64,000 nucleotides of DNA from Ophiocordyceps camponoti-saundersi (nom. inval.) (Eukaryota; Ascomycota; Sordariomycetes; Hypocreales; Ophiocordycipitaceae). The DNA lies in the NCBI GenBank assembly GCA_003339415.1, contig PDHQ01000185.1, positions 1 through 64,000 of the forward strand, given 5' to 3'. Under the pieces are notes generated by a model. It was not told the DNA's origin and did no database searches. It saw nothing but the letters and a program-made list of their open reading frames with translations. This document shows, piece by piece, positions 25,390-39,000 of the stretch (position 1 is the first letter of the stretch; the number at the start of each line of letters is the position of its first letter). The position numbers and the translations under genes are program-made.

Positions 25390-25615
25390 TAAAGCGGATC
25401 GATCTTAGATATAAAAAAAGGAAATAATATAATAATAATAAAAGGAATTAGAAGATAAAAGGGAATAATTATAAAAAAAATAAATATAATATATAGAAAA
25501 GATATAATAAAAATAGGAAATATAGAGGGGGATAATAAAAGATAAATAAAAAAGAGAAAAGGTAAGAGAGAGAAAGGTAGGAAAATAAAGGGAAATCCGG
25601 TATAAATAGCGATAC
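25390..25615. other. Purine-rich tract between pol and the third ORF of chromovirus A
   Basis: The + strand is almost all A/G with interspersed T, including runs of AATAAT and GAGAGAGAAAGG. Its counterpart in copy B is the pyrimidine-rich tract at 61155-61490. It separates the pol end from the third ORF and may have been an intergenic or leader region. Confidence 0.6.
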
Positions 25616-25639
25616 GTTAAGTTTATTATTTCCTAGAGA

Positions 25640-28600
25640 TTTTACGCGTTTATTACTAAGTAACTCGTTTACCTTATTCTAATAGCTAGTACTTTTTAAA
25701 AGTATTTATATATTTTTTCCTAGTAATATCTAGCTAAGCTTCTAACTTATCTTTTTCTTTCTTAAATTCTTCGATTATCTCCTTTTATTAGAAGTCCTTT
25801 TTAGCTACCTACTAATTATTATTATTTAGATATCTTTTCTAATATATAAGATACTTTATTTAAGTAATACCTTATCCTTTTTTAACTTTTCTCCTATTAA
25901 GGATTCGTTCGATCTTATAGTTATTAGTATTAAGCTTAGGGCTAAGTTATTCTCTTAAAGCGTTAGCTAGTTAGAGTTATATAACTAATATAATAAGATA
26001 AATATTTATAAAGTTATTAAGATCTAGTTAATAAGCTAAATAGCTAATTTATTCGATTACGTAAAAGGGCCTAGTTTACTATTCTAAAAGCTTCGCTACT
26101 TATCTATTAGGAATAGAATATCTTTTCCTAAATTTTAGCTAAACTTAATCGCCGGGCTTAAACTTAAGCTTCTAATATTTCTTATTATAATATTATTTTA
26201 TTATAGCTTAAGCGTAAGTAATAAAGATAATTACCTTATCTTTTAATACTTCCCGGGATTTAGAAGAAACTTAATCGCTTAGATAATAAAAACTATTATT
26301 TATCTAAAATCTAATAAATAACTTACTTAGCGTAATCTTAATAACTAAAAAGAAGGAGTTATTAAGAGAAAACTAAAAAGCTAATAGGGCGTTAATTTAT
26401 TACTTTATTAGGAAATTAATAATAAAGAATCTAAAAGTAATTTTAATAATCTAGTTTTATTTTTTAGATAAACTATTAGTTTAGGGGTAATATATAGTTA
26501 ATATTAAGAGTTTAATACTAAAAGTAAACTATAAGGTTTTTTAAAGCTTAAATATAAATTTCGGATCTTAATTAAAGATAATTTATTTTAGGAGTTCTTA
26601 ATTATAATAGGTAAGCTTATAATATAGCCGCTAAGCTTATTTTTCGGCGGTAAAGTAATTATATTTAAGGGTTAAAATATATATTTTCGAAAACTTATCG
26701 GTAACGGTAAGGAGGGTATTATAAAACTTTCCTTTAAGTTTAGACTAAGGTAAGTTTTCCGAAAAAACTAGAAAAAGTTTAGTAATAAAATTTATTATAA
26801 TTATATAAAAAGGAATCGCTAAGAAATAAATCGGAACTATTTCCCTAAAAGGAGGCTATTTATTAGTTTAATTATATTTATAAATATTATATTTATTTAT
26901 AAAATTATCGATTTTCTTTTTTAGTTAAGAAATAATAAAACTAAAGGAAAATTTAAGTTATATATATTTTTAACTAGTATAAAATTTATAAAAATAATAC
27001 TTAAAAATAATTTCTTTAGTATAGTTTTCGAAAATATAAAGTTATTATTAATTATTAATATTAATATTTTTAAAATATAATAAGCTATTTACTTAAATAA
27101 AAGGAAGTCCTTCCTAAGAGTTTTTATCTCTAAGTTACTTTAAGATTTTAGATTATTATATATTAAGGAGATATTTTTTAGAAATCCTATATTAGAAGGC
27201 GTTATTAAGAATAGCTTTTAAAGAAATAAATATATAGTCTTAATTAATATAATCCTCTTAGATATCTTTAAGTTCTCCTTATTTTTTTTCTAGAATTACT
27301 TTTAAAAAAAGGCGTAAGAGAGAGTTTACGAAAATATTAAAAATACTTAAGATATATTAAACTTTAAGAAAATATTAATTTAGAAATTAAAAAGTAAAAG
27401 TAAAATAATTATTACTCCTTATATTAATAATAAAAGGAGAGGTTTATTTTATAATTACTAAAATTATAATATAATCCGTAAAAACTATAATTTTTAGTTT
27501 TTAGGTTTTAATTAAATAAGTTTAAAGTTTATAATAAGCTTATATTAAGTAGGAGATTTTAAGTTTAGTTAGCTAATATCTAATTTCGGCTAGTTTAAAG
27601 GTATAACTAAAATAGTAAATAAGTTTAATAAACTACTAAGGCGGAGCTAAAGATAATTTCTAGGATTTTTTATTATTAATATAAAAAAGATAAGCTATAA
27701 AACTATTCTTCTAAGAGGTATTAATTTATAAAAAGAGTTAATAATTAGGAAAGAATTAACTAAGAGTAGCGTTATTATAAAAGGTATTAGTAATATTATT
27801 AAAATAATCGGTTTCTTCCTTCGTTAGGATAATCTTAAACTAAGAGGTAAAGGTATTTCTTTTTAGTTTAGTAATAAGTACTTTATTTTCCTATCTTTCT
27901 CGGAATATTACCGTTTTATATTTCTAAAAAAGGTTAATTTATTACGTAAAATAGGGAATAAGATATCTTATCTATTTAACTAATTTAATCTATTACTTAA
28001 GATATTATAAGGTATTAAGGAATTTAATATCTTATAAGGCTTTTACTTAAGATTAAGTATTTATTAGTACGAATCCGTCGATATAATACCTTAATATTTT
28101 TATAAATAGGTAATAAAAGAATAATTTAAGAGCGGAGAGGGAAAGATTTATATTAACGAAAAGATTAAATATAATAAATAGATACTTAACGTAATCTTCT
28201 AGAAAGTTAGAGAAGATTACTATATTATTAATATATTTAGTAGCGTATATTTTATATAGTTAGAGAATATAATCGATAAATCTTTATATATAAGCAGGCG
28301 AATTTTTATATTTTATAAGAGCGATTATAGCTTTTTTTAATCTACGGTAAGAAGTAATTATAAACTACTTTTAATAATCTAAATAGATAAGAAACTAATA
28401 GAAAAAGCTTTAAGTATTAATAATAGAAATAACCTTTTTACTTACTAATTTATAGATTATATTCTAAGGGAGAGGTATTAGATATATATCGGGAATAGCT
28501 ACGCTATTTAAAGCTTATAAGTTATTAATAATATATAGTTTACTTTTTCTCTAAATAATAAAATATAAGCTAGCGAAAAGTAAAGCTTTAAGCACCTATT

Positions 28601-31600
28601 CTATTTTATTTTATAAATATATATTATTATATTTTTTATTAAGGAAATCCTAATTAGGTTTATTTAGTAGATAGGGATATAAACTAAGTTTCTTTTTATA
28701 CTAATTATTAACGAGGGGGATTTTTAGATACTGCTTAAGGGGTAGATTAATTAGTTTAATATCTTCTTAGAGTTTTAGAAGGGAATTATAAAGTTATTTT
28801 ACCTTTCTAGATAACTAAGGATCTAATATATAGATTTTAACGCTATATTCTCCTTTAATTTCTAAGATATTAGGTATCTTAGAGATACCTAACTAATAAG
28901 GTTAACTTAGATCCGAGATATTAATAGGAGGTAAGTTAGTATTAGTTTTATTAGATAATATTATTTAGTTTAAAAAAGAATCTAGCGTTAAATATTTATT
29001 AAGGTTATCTAAGGAGTTTTTCTTAGTAATTTATTAAGGGATTATAAAAGAAAATTAATCGTTAAAATCTAATATAATATTAACTTTTTCTTTTTATTTA
29101 AAAAAGATTAGTTTATTACTTAAGTTAAAAATAGTTAAATAGAAGTAATTATAAATAATTAAACTTAAGAGGAAATAAAAGTTAGGGAAGAAAATAAGGT
29201 TACGATTCTTAGAAGGATTTTTAATTAATACTAAAATCGTGCTTATTAAAAGAAGAGGGATTATTATTATTAAAGCGGCTATTATATATTTATAAATAGC
29301 TAATCTTTTATAAGTAGAATAATATTTAATACGTATTCCTCCGTAAAGTTAAATTTAAAGTTTTTATTAAAAGTTAAGAATATTAATTTTATAAGGGATT
29401 AAGAATCCTTATCCTAATAAAACTTTAGTAAGAAGATACTTAATAACTTAAGCGCTAGCTTTAAACTTACTAACGTAAAACTTACTATTAATTTTACTAA
29501 TAATATATAAAGTAAAGGTAGCTTAACCGTAAGTTAAGGCTAATCTAATACTATTTAGGCTTTAAATTATTATTAAATTATAGTTAATATTATTAAACTT
29601 ATTAAGTAAGTCCTTTTTAATAAGGAATCTATCTATTTTAATATCGATATATATTTTTATAATATTAGATAGTTTATTTTTACTAAATACTAAAATTTTT
29701 ATATAGGAAAAATAGGAAACTTATTCTAAAGGAAAATTAGTTATCTAAGGAGTAGCTTCGATAATAAGAAAGTTTTTAGGAAGAAAGTTTTTAATAATAT
29801 TAAGAGGTTTTATCTTATATTTCTTAAAATCCGAAATAAGATAATATAAATTATTAGCTAATTACTTATTTTTTTTAGCTTTAGATAATTTAGATAAGTT
29901 AGTTTTATTATCTAGATTATATTCTAAAACGTTAAGGATTATATTATATATCTTAGAAAAGATTATAAAAACTCTATTAGTATTAGGATCTTACTTAGTA
30001 AATTTATAAGTAAGATTAATAAGGATAAGATTACCTTTTAAGCCTTCTCCGTTTTTCTTTAGGAAAAGCTATTTTATTTTTATTTTAAACTTAATATTCT
30101 TATTAAAAGGTTTCTAAGTATTATCTATTAGTTTTTTAGGGAAGTTATTTAGTTTACGATCTTATCGGCAGTTTAGATTTTATAAAAATTTCTCCTCGGA
30201 ATTATTTACCTTATATTTACGTTAAGGTAATTTACTTAAAGCTATATATTAAGTAGCGTTATTTTATAGATTACCCTAAGTTCCTCTAGTTAGCTTAGTT
30301 TAGAGGTTTAGAATAAGTTATTTATATTTATATACTTAGTTATTTAAAATATCTTCGCTAGTTAGCTATTAGAAAGTTTCTTAAAGTAAGATATTAAGTT
30401 AAGAGAAAATAATTATTAATATAAATTATTTAGGATAAAAAGCTACTTAAGCTATTTTCTTTATTTTAGATATTTATAATTAGAAGTCCTTTCTAGTAAG
30501 TATATCTTAAGATATAAAGCTTTATTTTTATATAGTAAAAGCGGTAATATTAGGTTAAATAGTAAACCTTTTCTAAAAAGCTTTTACTTATCTTTAGATT
30601 TCTAAATTAGGAAAAGTAAGTTCTAATCTAATTTAGGAGTTTAAATCTCCGGAATACTATTTTATAATATAACCCCGGAGAAAAGAGGGAATAAGTTATA
30701 CGAATTTATTTACGTAATCCTTATTTTAGGCAGTAACCCGTTTTAAAGCGTCTATAAATTAGTTAATACTCTAGTAAATAATAGTTTAATTAGTTTCTTT
30801 AATCTAATTAAAAGTAATATTAAAAATACTAGTAAGCTTAAACTATCTAATATTTTTAGCTTATAACTTAATTTATTATTTAAATAGTTTTTATAAATTT
30901 AATTAATTATATAATTATAAATTATTATTTAAGTTAATATATTTAAGGTAATTTAGGTTCTAAGGTACGATATTATAAAAGTAAAGTATATTATTAACTA
31001 TTTATACTATTTTTTCTTTTTCCGCGGAAAGTAAAGGAGGTTTTCCGGAATTAAACGATATTATAAGAGGATTTAGAAAATATTACCTCTTCGAGGTATT
31101 CTTTATTAAGGCAGATAGTTCTCTTTTTAAAAAGGATTTTTATAGCGTAAAGGTTTTCTTACTTTTATCCTAAAAGGAGGTTTCCTTTTTACCTTCTTCT
31201 TAAAAAGGGACTTTAGTATTTTCCTTACTTTTTTCTAGTAAAGTAAGTAGCTTACTTTTTCCTTTAATATTATTTATAGTTTAAAAGTATTTTTAAACGA
31301 GGGGTAGCTAGTTTTTTAGGGGAATTCTAAGTAAGTAAAAGATACCGTTCGATATATACCTTAGTTAATTTACTCGTTTAAATAATTAATTATAGTTTAC
31401 TATAATATTTAAATTAGTTAGGAAAAGTTTAATTATAATAAGTAACTTAGTTTTTTAAGGATTATTCTAATATAGTAAATATTTTCTAATAAGCTTTATT
31501 TCCCCGTATTATAAAGGAGGAAATTTATTTTTAAAAAGGTAAGGTTTCTTTACTATTTTATAAATATTAAAAGTACGAGCTTTTTCTTTCCTAGCTATAA

Positions 31601-31750
31601 CTTCTTCCTCGATTACCTTAAGAAGTTTAGGGGTAAAGAAATAATATATAGCTAGGGTTAAGTAATAAATATAGTAAAGCTTTCTTCTAAGCTAAAAATC
31701 TACGCTTATAAAGTTTTATTAGTAAAAAACGTTTCGGGTCTAACTTATTA
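25640..31750 (-). pseudogene. Chromovirus A gag-pol remnant with chromodomain
   Basis: Minus strand. A Gag-like frame reads from about 31740 down to 30200. RT motif A (F-T-I-D-like) is at about 28390-28425 and the Y-I-D-D box, now Y-I-N-N, at about 28210-28245. Integrase core lies at about 26400-26805, with its CxxC remnant just upstream. A chromodomain (Y-x-I-E-R-I-L ... Y-L-I-x-W-K-G-Y-like) is at about 25800-25940. Chromodomains steer integration to heterochromatin, which fits this locus. All catalytic Asp/Glu that follow T are converted, so the protein is inactive. Confidence 0.85.
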
Positions 31751-31801
31751 CTTTAATAGCTAGAGATTTATAAGTTAGTAAAATATAAAATTATTACTAG
31801 T

Positions 31802-32405
31802 TAATATACGCTTATATATATAATTTACTAATAGTTATATATACTAAGCTAACTATTAGATATAATATATAGGAAAAGGAGATAGGCTAGCTACTAATCG
31901 TAAGATTATAAAATAGCTATTATAAAAAGTATAAGTATAGGTAAAAGTCTTTTAAGAATTAAAATAATAATTATAAAAAAATCTAAATTATTACCTAAAG
32001 GAATATTAGGCTAATTATATAGCTAGGAGCTTAAGGAAGATTTCCTAATATAATTTTAAAAATATTTACTTAAGGGGATTTTACGGTAATTTCTAAGTAT
32101 ATTAGTAAAATAAAGATTTCCTAGTACGCGGTAATTTCCTAATATATAGGGATTTCCTAATAAAATCCGGAGATTTCTAGAGGTATATTTTAATACTAAG
32201 TCTTATTAGAAATCTTAGTAAAATCCTAAAAGTTATTATAGAGAAATCCTAAGAGGAAATCCTAGTAATTTCCTAAGCGCTAAGGTAATAAAGTTTCTAG
32301 GGGAAATCTAAGTAAAATCCTAAGGCGGGAAATCCTAGGAAATCCTAGGGAAATATTATAAGAGGTTAGGCGATTTATAGGGGTATTATTACACGTCCTA
32401 TATTA
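31802..32405 (-). repeat. Chromovirus A 5' LTR
   Basis: A 604-bp partner of 22213-22816. It retains a rare CA-containing ACACGTCC near its outer edge (32391-32398), where the other LTR has ATATATCC. The two LTRs differ mostly by transitions. Confidence 0.93.
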
Positions 32406-33205
32406 GTATTTTTTTTATAATAAAAATATAACTTTTACTAATTAAGCGTACTTTTTCTTTAAAAATAATATAAAGCTACTTTAAATTAAATTAAAGCTTA
32501 TAAATAATATCTTAGGTAATTATTATAATATCGCTACTAAATAGTTTCCTTATTATAAAAGCTTAGCTTTACTTATAAAGTTTATAATTAATATTTATTA
32601 TAATTACCTAAAAGCCTTAAACTTAAAGCAAAATAGCTATAAAGTTAAAATAAATTATAAGCTATTACTTATATTATTTAAGAATTTACTTTTTAATAAT
32701 TTTCCCTAACGCTTTAGCTATAACTATAACTTATATTAAAGGAGTTCCGCTCCTTCTAAAGTTATAAAAAAGAGAGGAAGTTATAGCTATAATAGCTAAG
32801 GAGATATTACTAACTAATAGAGTTAGAGTAAGGGGGGTATCTCCCTAAACCCTCTTAGACTCCGCTACTTATTTAATAATTACTTATATAAAAATAAAAA
32901 TATCTCCCGAAATAATTTTATTAATATTTACCTTAGCTTCTAATAAGGTAATAAGTATAGTAAACTTTTAAGTTTAAGATTATTACGATTTAGAGTAAAG
33001 TTATATTTTAAGTAAGAAATTTTTATAGTTATAATTAACTTATATAGCGTCGCTCTCCTTTTTAGAGTCGCTTTAAGCGTAGCTAGCTATTATTATAAGG
33101 TAATAAAGGGAGCGGAGTTTGCTTATAATATAAGAATAAGAAGTTTATATTTATATTATTATAAGCGCGGAATTTATAAAATATATAAAAGTTAAATGTT
33201 AAATT

Positions 33206-35462
33206 TTAATTTTTAAATATCCCCTTCTAAATTTATTTAATATAAGCGTTAAATTATTTCTTAGTATTTTTTTAATTTTTCTTATCTTTATTATTTAAAT
33301 AAATTAATATATTATTAATATATATATATATATAATAGTTAAGAAAGTTATAAAATTAAGTATTAATAAAATTTTAAAATTAAGCGAGCCTTACTTTAAA
33401 GCTAAATAAAGGAACTAGCTAATAAAATATATTAAACTTTATATAAAAAGCTATAAAGTATTTAAAGTTAAGGTTAAAATAAAAATAATAAAGTATTTAA
33501 ATAATATTAATTCTAAAAATTATTTTACTTTTTAATAGCTAAACGTTAAATCTTTTAAAAAGAAAGCTAGTAAAATTTAACTTTTAAAATAATTCTTTAT
33601 TTATTAATAATAAATATAAAAACGCTAAGTAATTAAATATAGCTTTAGCGCGAAAAGAATAAAGATAATATAAAGGCTAATATTTAGCTTAATAAACTTA
33701 ATCTTAAGTAAATAATTCACTATTTCCTTTCCTAAAAATAAGTATTTTATAAAAAGGAGGTTTTATTAAATTTAAAAGTTTTTTAAGTTTTTAAGTAATA
33801 TTATAGCTAAAATAAAGGCTAACTAGTATATAAGCTTTCTTTTTAAAAAAAAACTTTTAAAATAAGCTAAGGCTAAAAGAATAATATTATAAATATAAGT
33901 AATATATTTAAATTCCTCTTTTTAAAAGAATAAGATTTTTTACATTATATATATATAACTTACTAAGCTTAATTTTATAATTATAATTAAGTTATAATTA
34001 TAATTTAACTTTACTAAAGTTATAAGTATTAATAAGGTTATTTTTTTTATTATATATAATAAAAGTTTTATTATACTTAGTAAATAAGTTACTTTTTAAA
34101 AGCGTTTTTATTAATTTTATTATTTTCTTAGTTATTTTAAGTTAAGGTTAAGGCTAGCTTTTTTTTATAAGCTATATAAAGTCTTTTTTTCTTTAAGAAT
34201 AAAGAAAGATTTAGTATTTATACTTATTTTATTAAAAAAAGCGGTTTTAATATTTAGTATCTGCTTAAATAGCTAAATTTAAGCTTTTAATAAAAAGAGG
34301 CTTTTTTAATAAAAGGATTAAAAGTAAGTATTTAATAAAAGTAAGTAAGTTATTTAACTAAATTAGTTTTTAAGCTATATAATTAAATAATAGCTTTTTT
34401 TAGCTATTTAAAATAAACTAATATAATAAGATATAATCTTATAAAATTTAACTTTTTATAACTTTAAATAATTAGGGTCCTTATTTATACTTCACGTTAT
34501 AATATTATAAGAATTTAATACTTTTTACTTTTTAAAGTTTAACTTTGCTAAGGGAATAACCTTAAACGTAAAGTTATAAAGCGGTCCGCCTCCTAGTCCG
34601 CTATTAATACTAATAATACTTAATAGTGAAACTTAAAAGCTTAACTAATCTTAATAATATCCGCGTATAAGTAAAAGTTAATAAAATACCGCTATTAACT
34701 TTAATAACTTATTTATTAATATTTTTTAAACCTTAATAGATTTTATCTTAAAATTTATATATAAAAAACTTACTAAGGTAATCTCCGCGTAAGAATTTCG
34801 CCTTATATAAAGTATCCTTAATATAGCGTTTACTAAGCTTTAATAATGCTAATAAGTTTCTAAAAACTTATTTAACTTACTTATTATTTTCTCTTACGCT
34901 ATTTAAAAATTAGTTATAGCCGCCTTTTATAAGGTAATAAGTAAAGAGTTAAACTCCGCCCTTAAAGCTTTAACTTAAGCTAGCGTAATTATAAACTCCG
35001 CCCTAAACTTTACCCCTTTTATAGCGCCTTTTATATAGCTAGTTCCGGTAAAAATAAAAAGGGAGGTACTTATATTAGTAAAAGATATTTTAGTAGTTAA
35101 TAAAGTTTTAACGCTTATTTCTTAAAAAATTATTTAAAAAGTTAATAAAGCTATAAGTTATTTTATAATAGTTATTATAATTTATTACTAGCTTAAATAA
35201 GATTAAGGGATTTATTATAATTAAGTAATAAAATATAAATTTTTTTAGCTATTTAAAAGCAAGCTTTTTTATTTTCTAAAAGCTTAGTTTTCTAATATAA
35301 CTTTACTAATCTTTAATAAAAATATTATTTAATAAATATATAAAGCTTATATACTTAAGGTTTAAATTTATTATAAGCTTTAATAAAAACTTTACTTTTA
35401 CTATTTTATAAAAAAACTTACTTATTAATAGCTAGCTTTAATTAGCCTTATATATTAAGGTT
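33206..35462 (+). pseudogene. Host-element fragment with degenerate coding frames, unknown
   Basis: Two + strand stretches read well if TAA/TAG are former Gln/Trp: about 33350-34480 (Lys/Ile/Phe-rich) and about 34590-35240, where a frame of roughly 200 codons has few stops and includes Ala/Leu-rich helical-looking sequence. I recognise no domain. The target duplication of P copy 3 proves continuity with 18081-19372. The fragment is cut on the right by the direct-repeat element at 35463. Confidence 0.4.
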
Positions 35463-35701
35463 TAATACTTTAATACTCTTATATAAAGCTAACTTTAATA
35501 ATATAAATTAACTTAAGAGGTTCTAAGATATATATAGTATATATACTTAGGATTATAGTTAATATATAGCCCGCGCGCGGCCCGCGCGCGGCGCTAACTA
35601 ATTATATATACTTATATATACTCCGCGCTTATTATATACGCGGACTTAACTAAGTACTTTTATATAACTTAGCTATTTAAGCGTAGCCTAAATCCCTTAT
35701 A
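35463..35701 (+). repeat. Element D left terminal repeat
   Basis: It contains two tandem CCGCGCGCGG palindromes at about 35571-35592, followed by CGCTAACTAATTATATATAC and a CTCCGCGC block. These CpG-only words escape RIP and stand out in the AT-rich background. It aligns with 42110-42348. Confidence 0.85.
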
Positions 35702-35764
35702 TACCCCGCCGCTTTAAGGAAAAAAAGTATTTCTAGCCGCGGTATATACGCGTATAAGGTATAA

Positions 35765-35825
35765 GCTAAAATATCCCTTATATAAAAAAATTTTTCTTTC
35801 TCTTCTTTTTTTTTCTCCTTAAGCT
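35765..35825 (+). promoter_or_regulatory. TATA-like box and pyrimidine-rich leader in element D
   Basis: CCCTTATATAAAAAAAT is followed by an uninterrupted T/C-rich stretch of about 45 bases ending in CTCCTTAAGC. Fungal promoters often pair a TATA element with a CT-rich start region. The site lies about 1.8 kb before the long coding frames, so its role is inferred only. Confidence 0.35.
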
Positions 35826-36099
35826 AGTTATATTATTTTTCTCGCTAAGTAAGTTTTTATTTATACTTATTAGTTTATTAGCCCGCTATTATATTCTTAT
35901 AATTTTTTTTATATTATTATCTTTATTTTTTCTATTATTATTATTATTATCTTTTATCGCCGCTATCTTTTAAGCTTATTATACTTATTAAGTTATCTTC
36001 TTACTTTATTAATATATTAACTAGTTAGCTATAAATACTATTTTATATAATAAGCAGATATACTATAAATAGAGAGTTAAATAATAAAAATATTATTAT

Positions 36100-39000
36100 A
36101 TTATAAGAGGTAGAATATTTATATATATTTTATATTTAAAACTTTTATAATAGCTATAATATTAATTTCTAATAAGGCTATAAGGCGGCTTATAAGGTAT
36201 ATAAATTACGGCAAAAATAATACTTTTAAAAAAGGCACCTATTTACTATATATATATGCTTACGCTAAGCTATCTATAATCTATATATAATAGTTAAAAA
36301 AAATAAGCTATCGCCTCGCTTACTTACGTTTATATTAAAAAAGTCCCTAGCTACTATACTTACTTAATACTTAAGTTTATTACTTATATTAATTACTTAT
36401 AAGCTATATTAGCTATAGCTTATATTATTTTATACTTAGTAATAAACTTTTATACCCCCCGCTACGCTTAACTAATAGCACTCTTTTACGCTTATTCTTA
36501 TTATTAGTAATATAATCGCTATCCCCGCCCTTTATACCTTAACTTATAATATATTTATAATAATAATATAATATTAATAATAATAATAGTAATAATAAAA
36601 TATATTTACCTCTAAGCTTAATTTCTTTATAACGCGATATAAGGCTTTTTTTTAGTAATAAAAGAAATATTAGCGCTAGATCCTTAACTATTAGCGTAAT
36701 AAGTAGGCCGCTTATATTATAAACTACTAAGCTAATATTAACACGCGTAAGTGTAAAAATAAGAAATATAATAATATCTTACGCTAAATATTTATAGCGC
36801 TTATTAGTTTATATAAATTATTTAGCTTAGGTAATACCCCTCCCGCCGCCTTATAGTACGCCCTTATTATTAATTTATATATATTACTTAGCTTATAGTT
36901 ATTAGCTACTTATACGCGTTACTTATCTTCCCCTTTTTTCTTATATTAAAAGAGTAAATTTACGCTTAGTAATAAGCGCGCCGCGCGTAGCGCGGGGGCT
37001 AAATAAGGAAGAATCTTATTATCGTTATCGCTATATATATTCCCGCCGCCTTATAATTTACCCTCCCTTATTTAAAAATATATTTATTATAAGTTAACGG
37101 TAGCGCGTATTTATAGCTAATATTATAATAGTTTTTTAAGCTAATTAATTATTATAGATAACTTTACTATTAAGATAAATAATATAAATATTAGCTTAAA
37201 GCTAATATAAAAAAAGATAAAAGAAGATAAGGGGTAAAGAGGGGGCGGAAAGGTTATTTTACATAAGGGGAATATTGCTTAATAAAGATAATTAGCTTTA
37301 AGGAGAGAGTAAATAAATATATAGTTAAGCTTACCTTAAGCTATTATAAAAATATATATTACCTTATATAAATTTAAATTAGTTTAATATTATATAATAA
37401 TTAAAATTATTAAATAGCTTTTATATAAGAGTAATATAGCTTTTTTATTTTATAAAAATAAGATAATAAGGCGGACTATTTAGTAAGCGGCGGCCCCTTA
37501 TATTTTTCGTAATAAAGATTTCCTTAACCTTATACTTATCGAAAAAAAAGTTATCGTAAAAGAGATATAAGAGGGGGTTTAGCTAGGAGTTAGCTAGTAA
37601 CTAAGAAAGTAAAAGGTTACTAATAGCGCGTTTAATAAAATTAATATAAAAAGTAAAGTAAATATTAAGTAATATATTTAAGGTAATAATAAGCGGTAAT
37701 AATATAGCTATTACTTTATATTTACTTTTAAGATAATTAAGCTTTTAAGATAAATAGTTAAATTATATATATATAAGGTTAAGCTATATAAAATTACTTA
37801 TTTAAAACTATTTTATAAAGCGGCGGGACTTATTAAATAAATCTTCTTACTATTACTAAGCTTAGGCGATAAAAGCTTAAGCTAGCTTAATATTATTATA
37901 AAAGTAATAAGCGAACGCTATAGCTTAACTTTTTAAAAATAAAACTAAGGTAATAACTTTAAGTAAATAATCTAAAAAGGTAATATCGAAGCTATAAAGT
38001 AAGTAATTAAGATTTACGCTTATTATAAATAAGTCCTAGTTATTTAAAATAAGCTAGTATACTAATAAGTAGCGAAGCTAGTTAAATTATAAAAAGGGGA
38101 TTATATAATATAAAATAGCTTATATCTCCTAGTTTATATATTTTATACTATTATTAGTTTAGGGATAGTAAGCTATAAAAAGGAGCTTTTATACCCTAGT
38201 AAGGCGGTAAAGAGTAGATTAAAAGTAACTTATTTAGTTTAACTTATAGTTAAAGATTAACTTTTAAAAAAAGCTATAAAATTACTATTAATATTAAATA
38301 AAGCGTTTAGCGTATTACTTAGTATTTATTAATATTATAACCTTAAGCTAAATATACTTAGAAAAATAATTTATAATAATTATAAGGAAATAAGGCTAAG
38401 ATTTATTAAAAGTAGGAAGCTTAGTTATAAAGTTTACTAAGAGAGTAGTTTAAAATTATTTAAATAAAAGTAATAGCTAAAATAATCTTTAGCGCTATTA
38501 GCAATTTAAGTAATCCTTATAATAATAATAGTTACGGATAAAATATACTATATTCGTAGATATCTTATCTTAATAAAACTCCTATTAAAGAAATATAATA
38601 ATAATATTCTTATTAAGGTATCTTATTATAAGGGAGTTATATATTTATTAGATAAGTATAATAATAAGAAGTTTTTATTTAGGAACTTGGAGATAGCTTT
38701 AGCATTATAATTACTTATAAGTAAAAAGGGAGTAGTTTATAATTTACTTATAAGTACTAGCCTCTAGCGGAAACTTTTAAGTAAAGGAATAAATTACTTA
38801 GTAGTAGATATTATAAAGTAAATTAGTATAGAGAGCCGCTAACTAAAATCCTTATAAAGTCTTATCTTAGAAAAAAGCTAAGGTATTAAGAGTAAAGGGC
38901 TAAGTAAAAAGAAAATTAAGCGGGGCTAAGCTAAACTAAACTAAATATAACTTAAAAGAATAAATAAAGATAAGCTATATAATTTAGCTATAATAATTCT

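Larger units (their letters stand above)
22213..32405 (-). mobile_element. Ty3/Gypsy chromovirus A, complete length, RIP-degraded
   Basis: This is a 10,193-bp element with 604-bp LTRs (22213-22816, 31802-32405), ends TAATAT...ATATTA (RIP forms of TG...CA) and perfect GTATT duplications (22208-22212, 32406-32410). On the minus strand the order is Gag, RT, RNase H, integrase, chromodomain, then an unusual ~3-kb 3' region. RT, integrase and chromodomain motifs agree with copy B at 47070-64000. It inserted into P copy 3. Confidence 0.93.
19373..33192 (-). mobile_element. Element P, copy 3, split by two nested LTR elements
   Basis: The P sequence runs 19373-20220, resumes at 22002-22212, and finishes at 32411-33192; together about 1.84 kb, the same as intact copies. 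The interruptions are the compact LTR element (20221-21996) and the chromovirus (22213-32405), each with a perfect 5-bp target duplication. P itself is flanked by AATATTAAACTTT (19347-19359) and AATGTTAAATTTT (33193-33205), a 13-bp target duplication differing only by two transitions. Such long duplications fit target-primed (non-LTR) integration. Confidence 0.85.
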
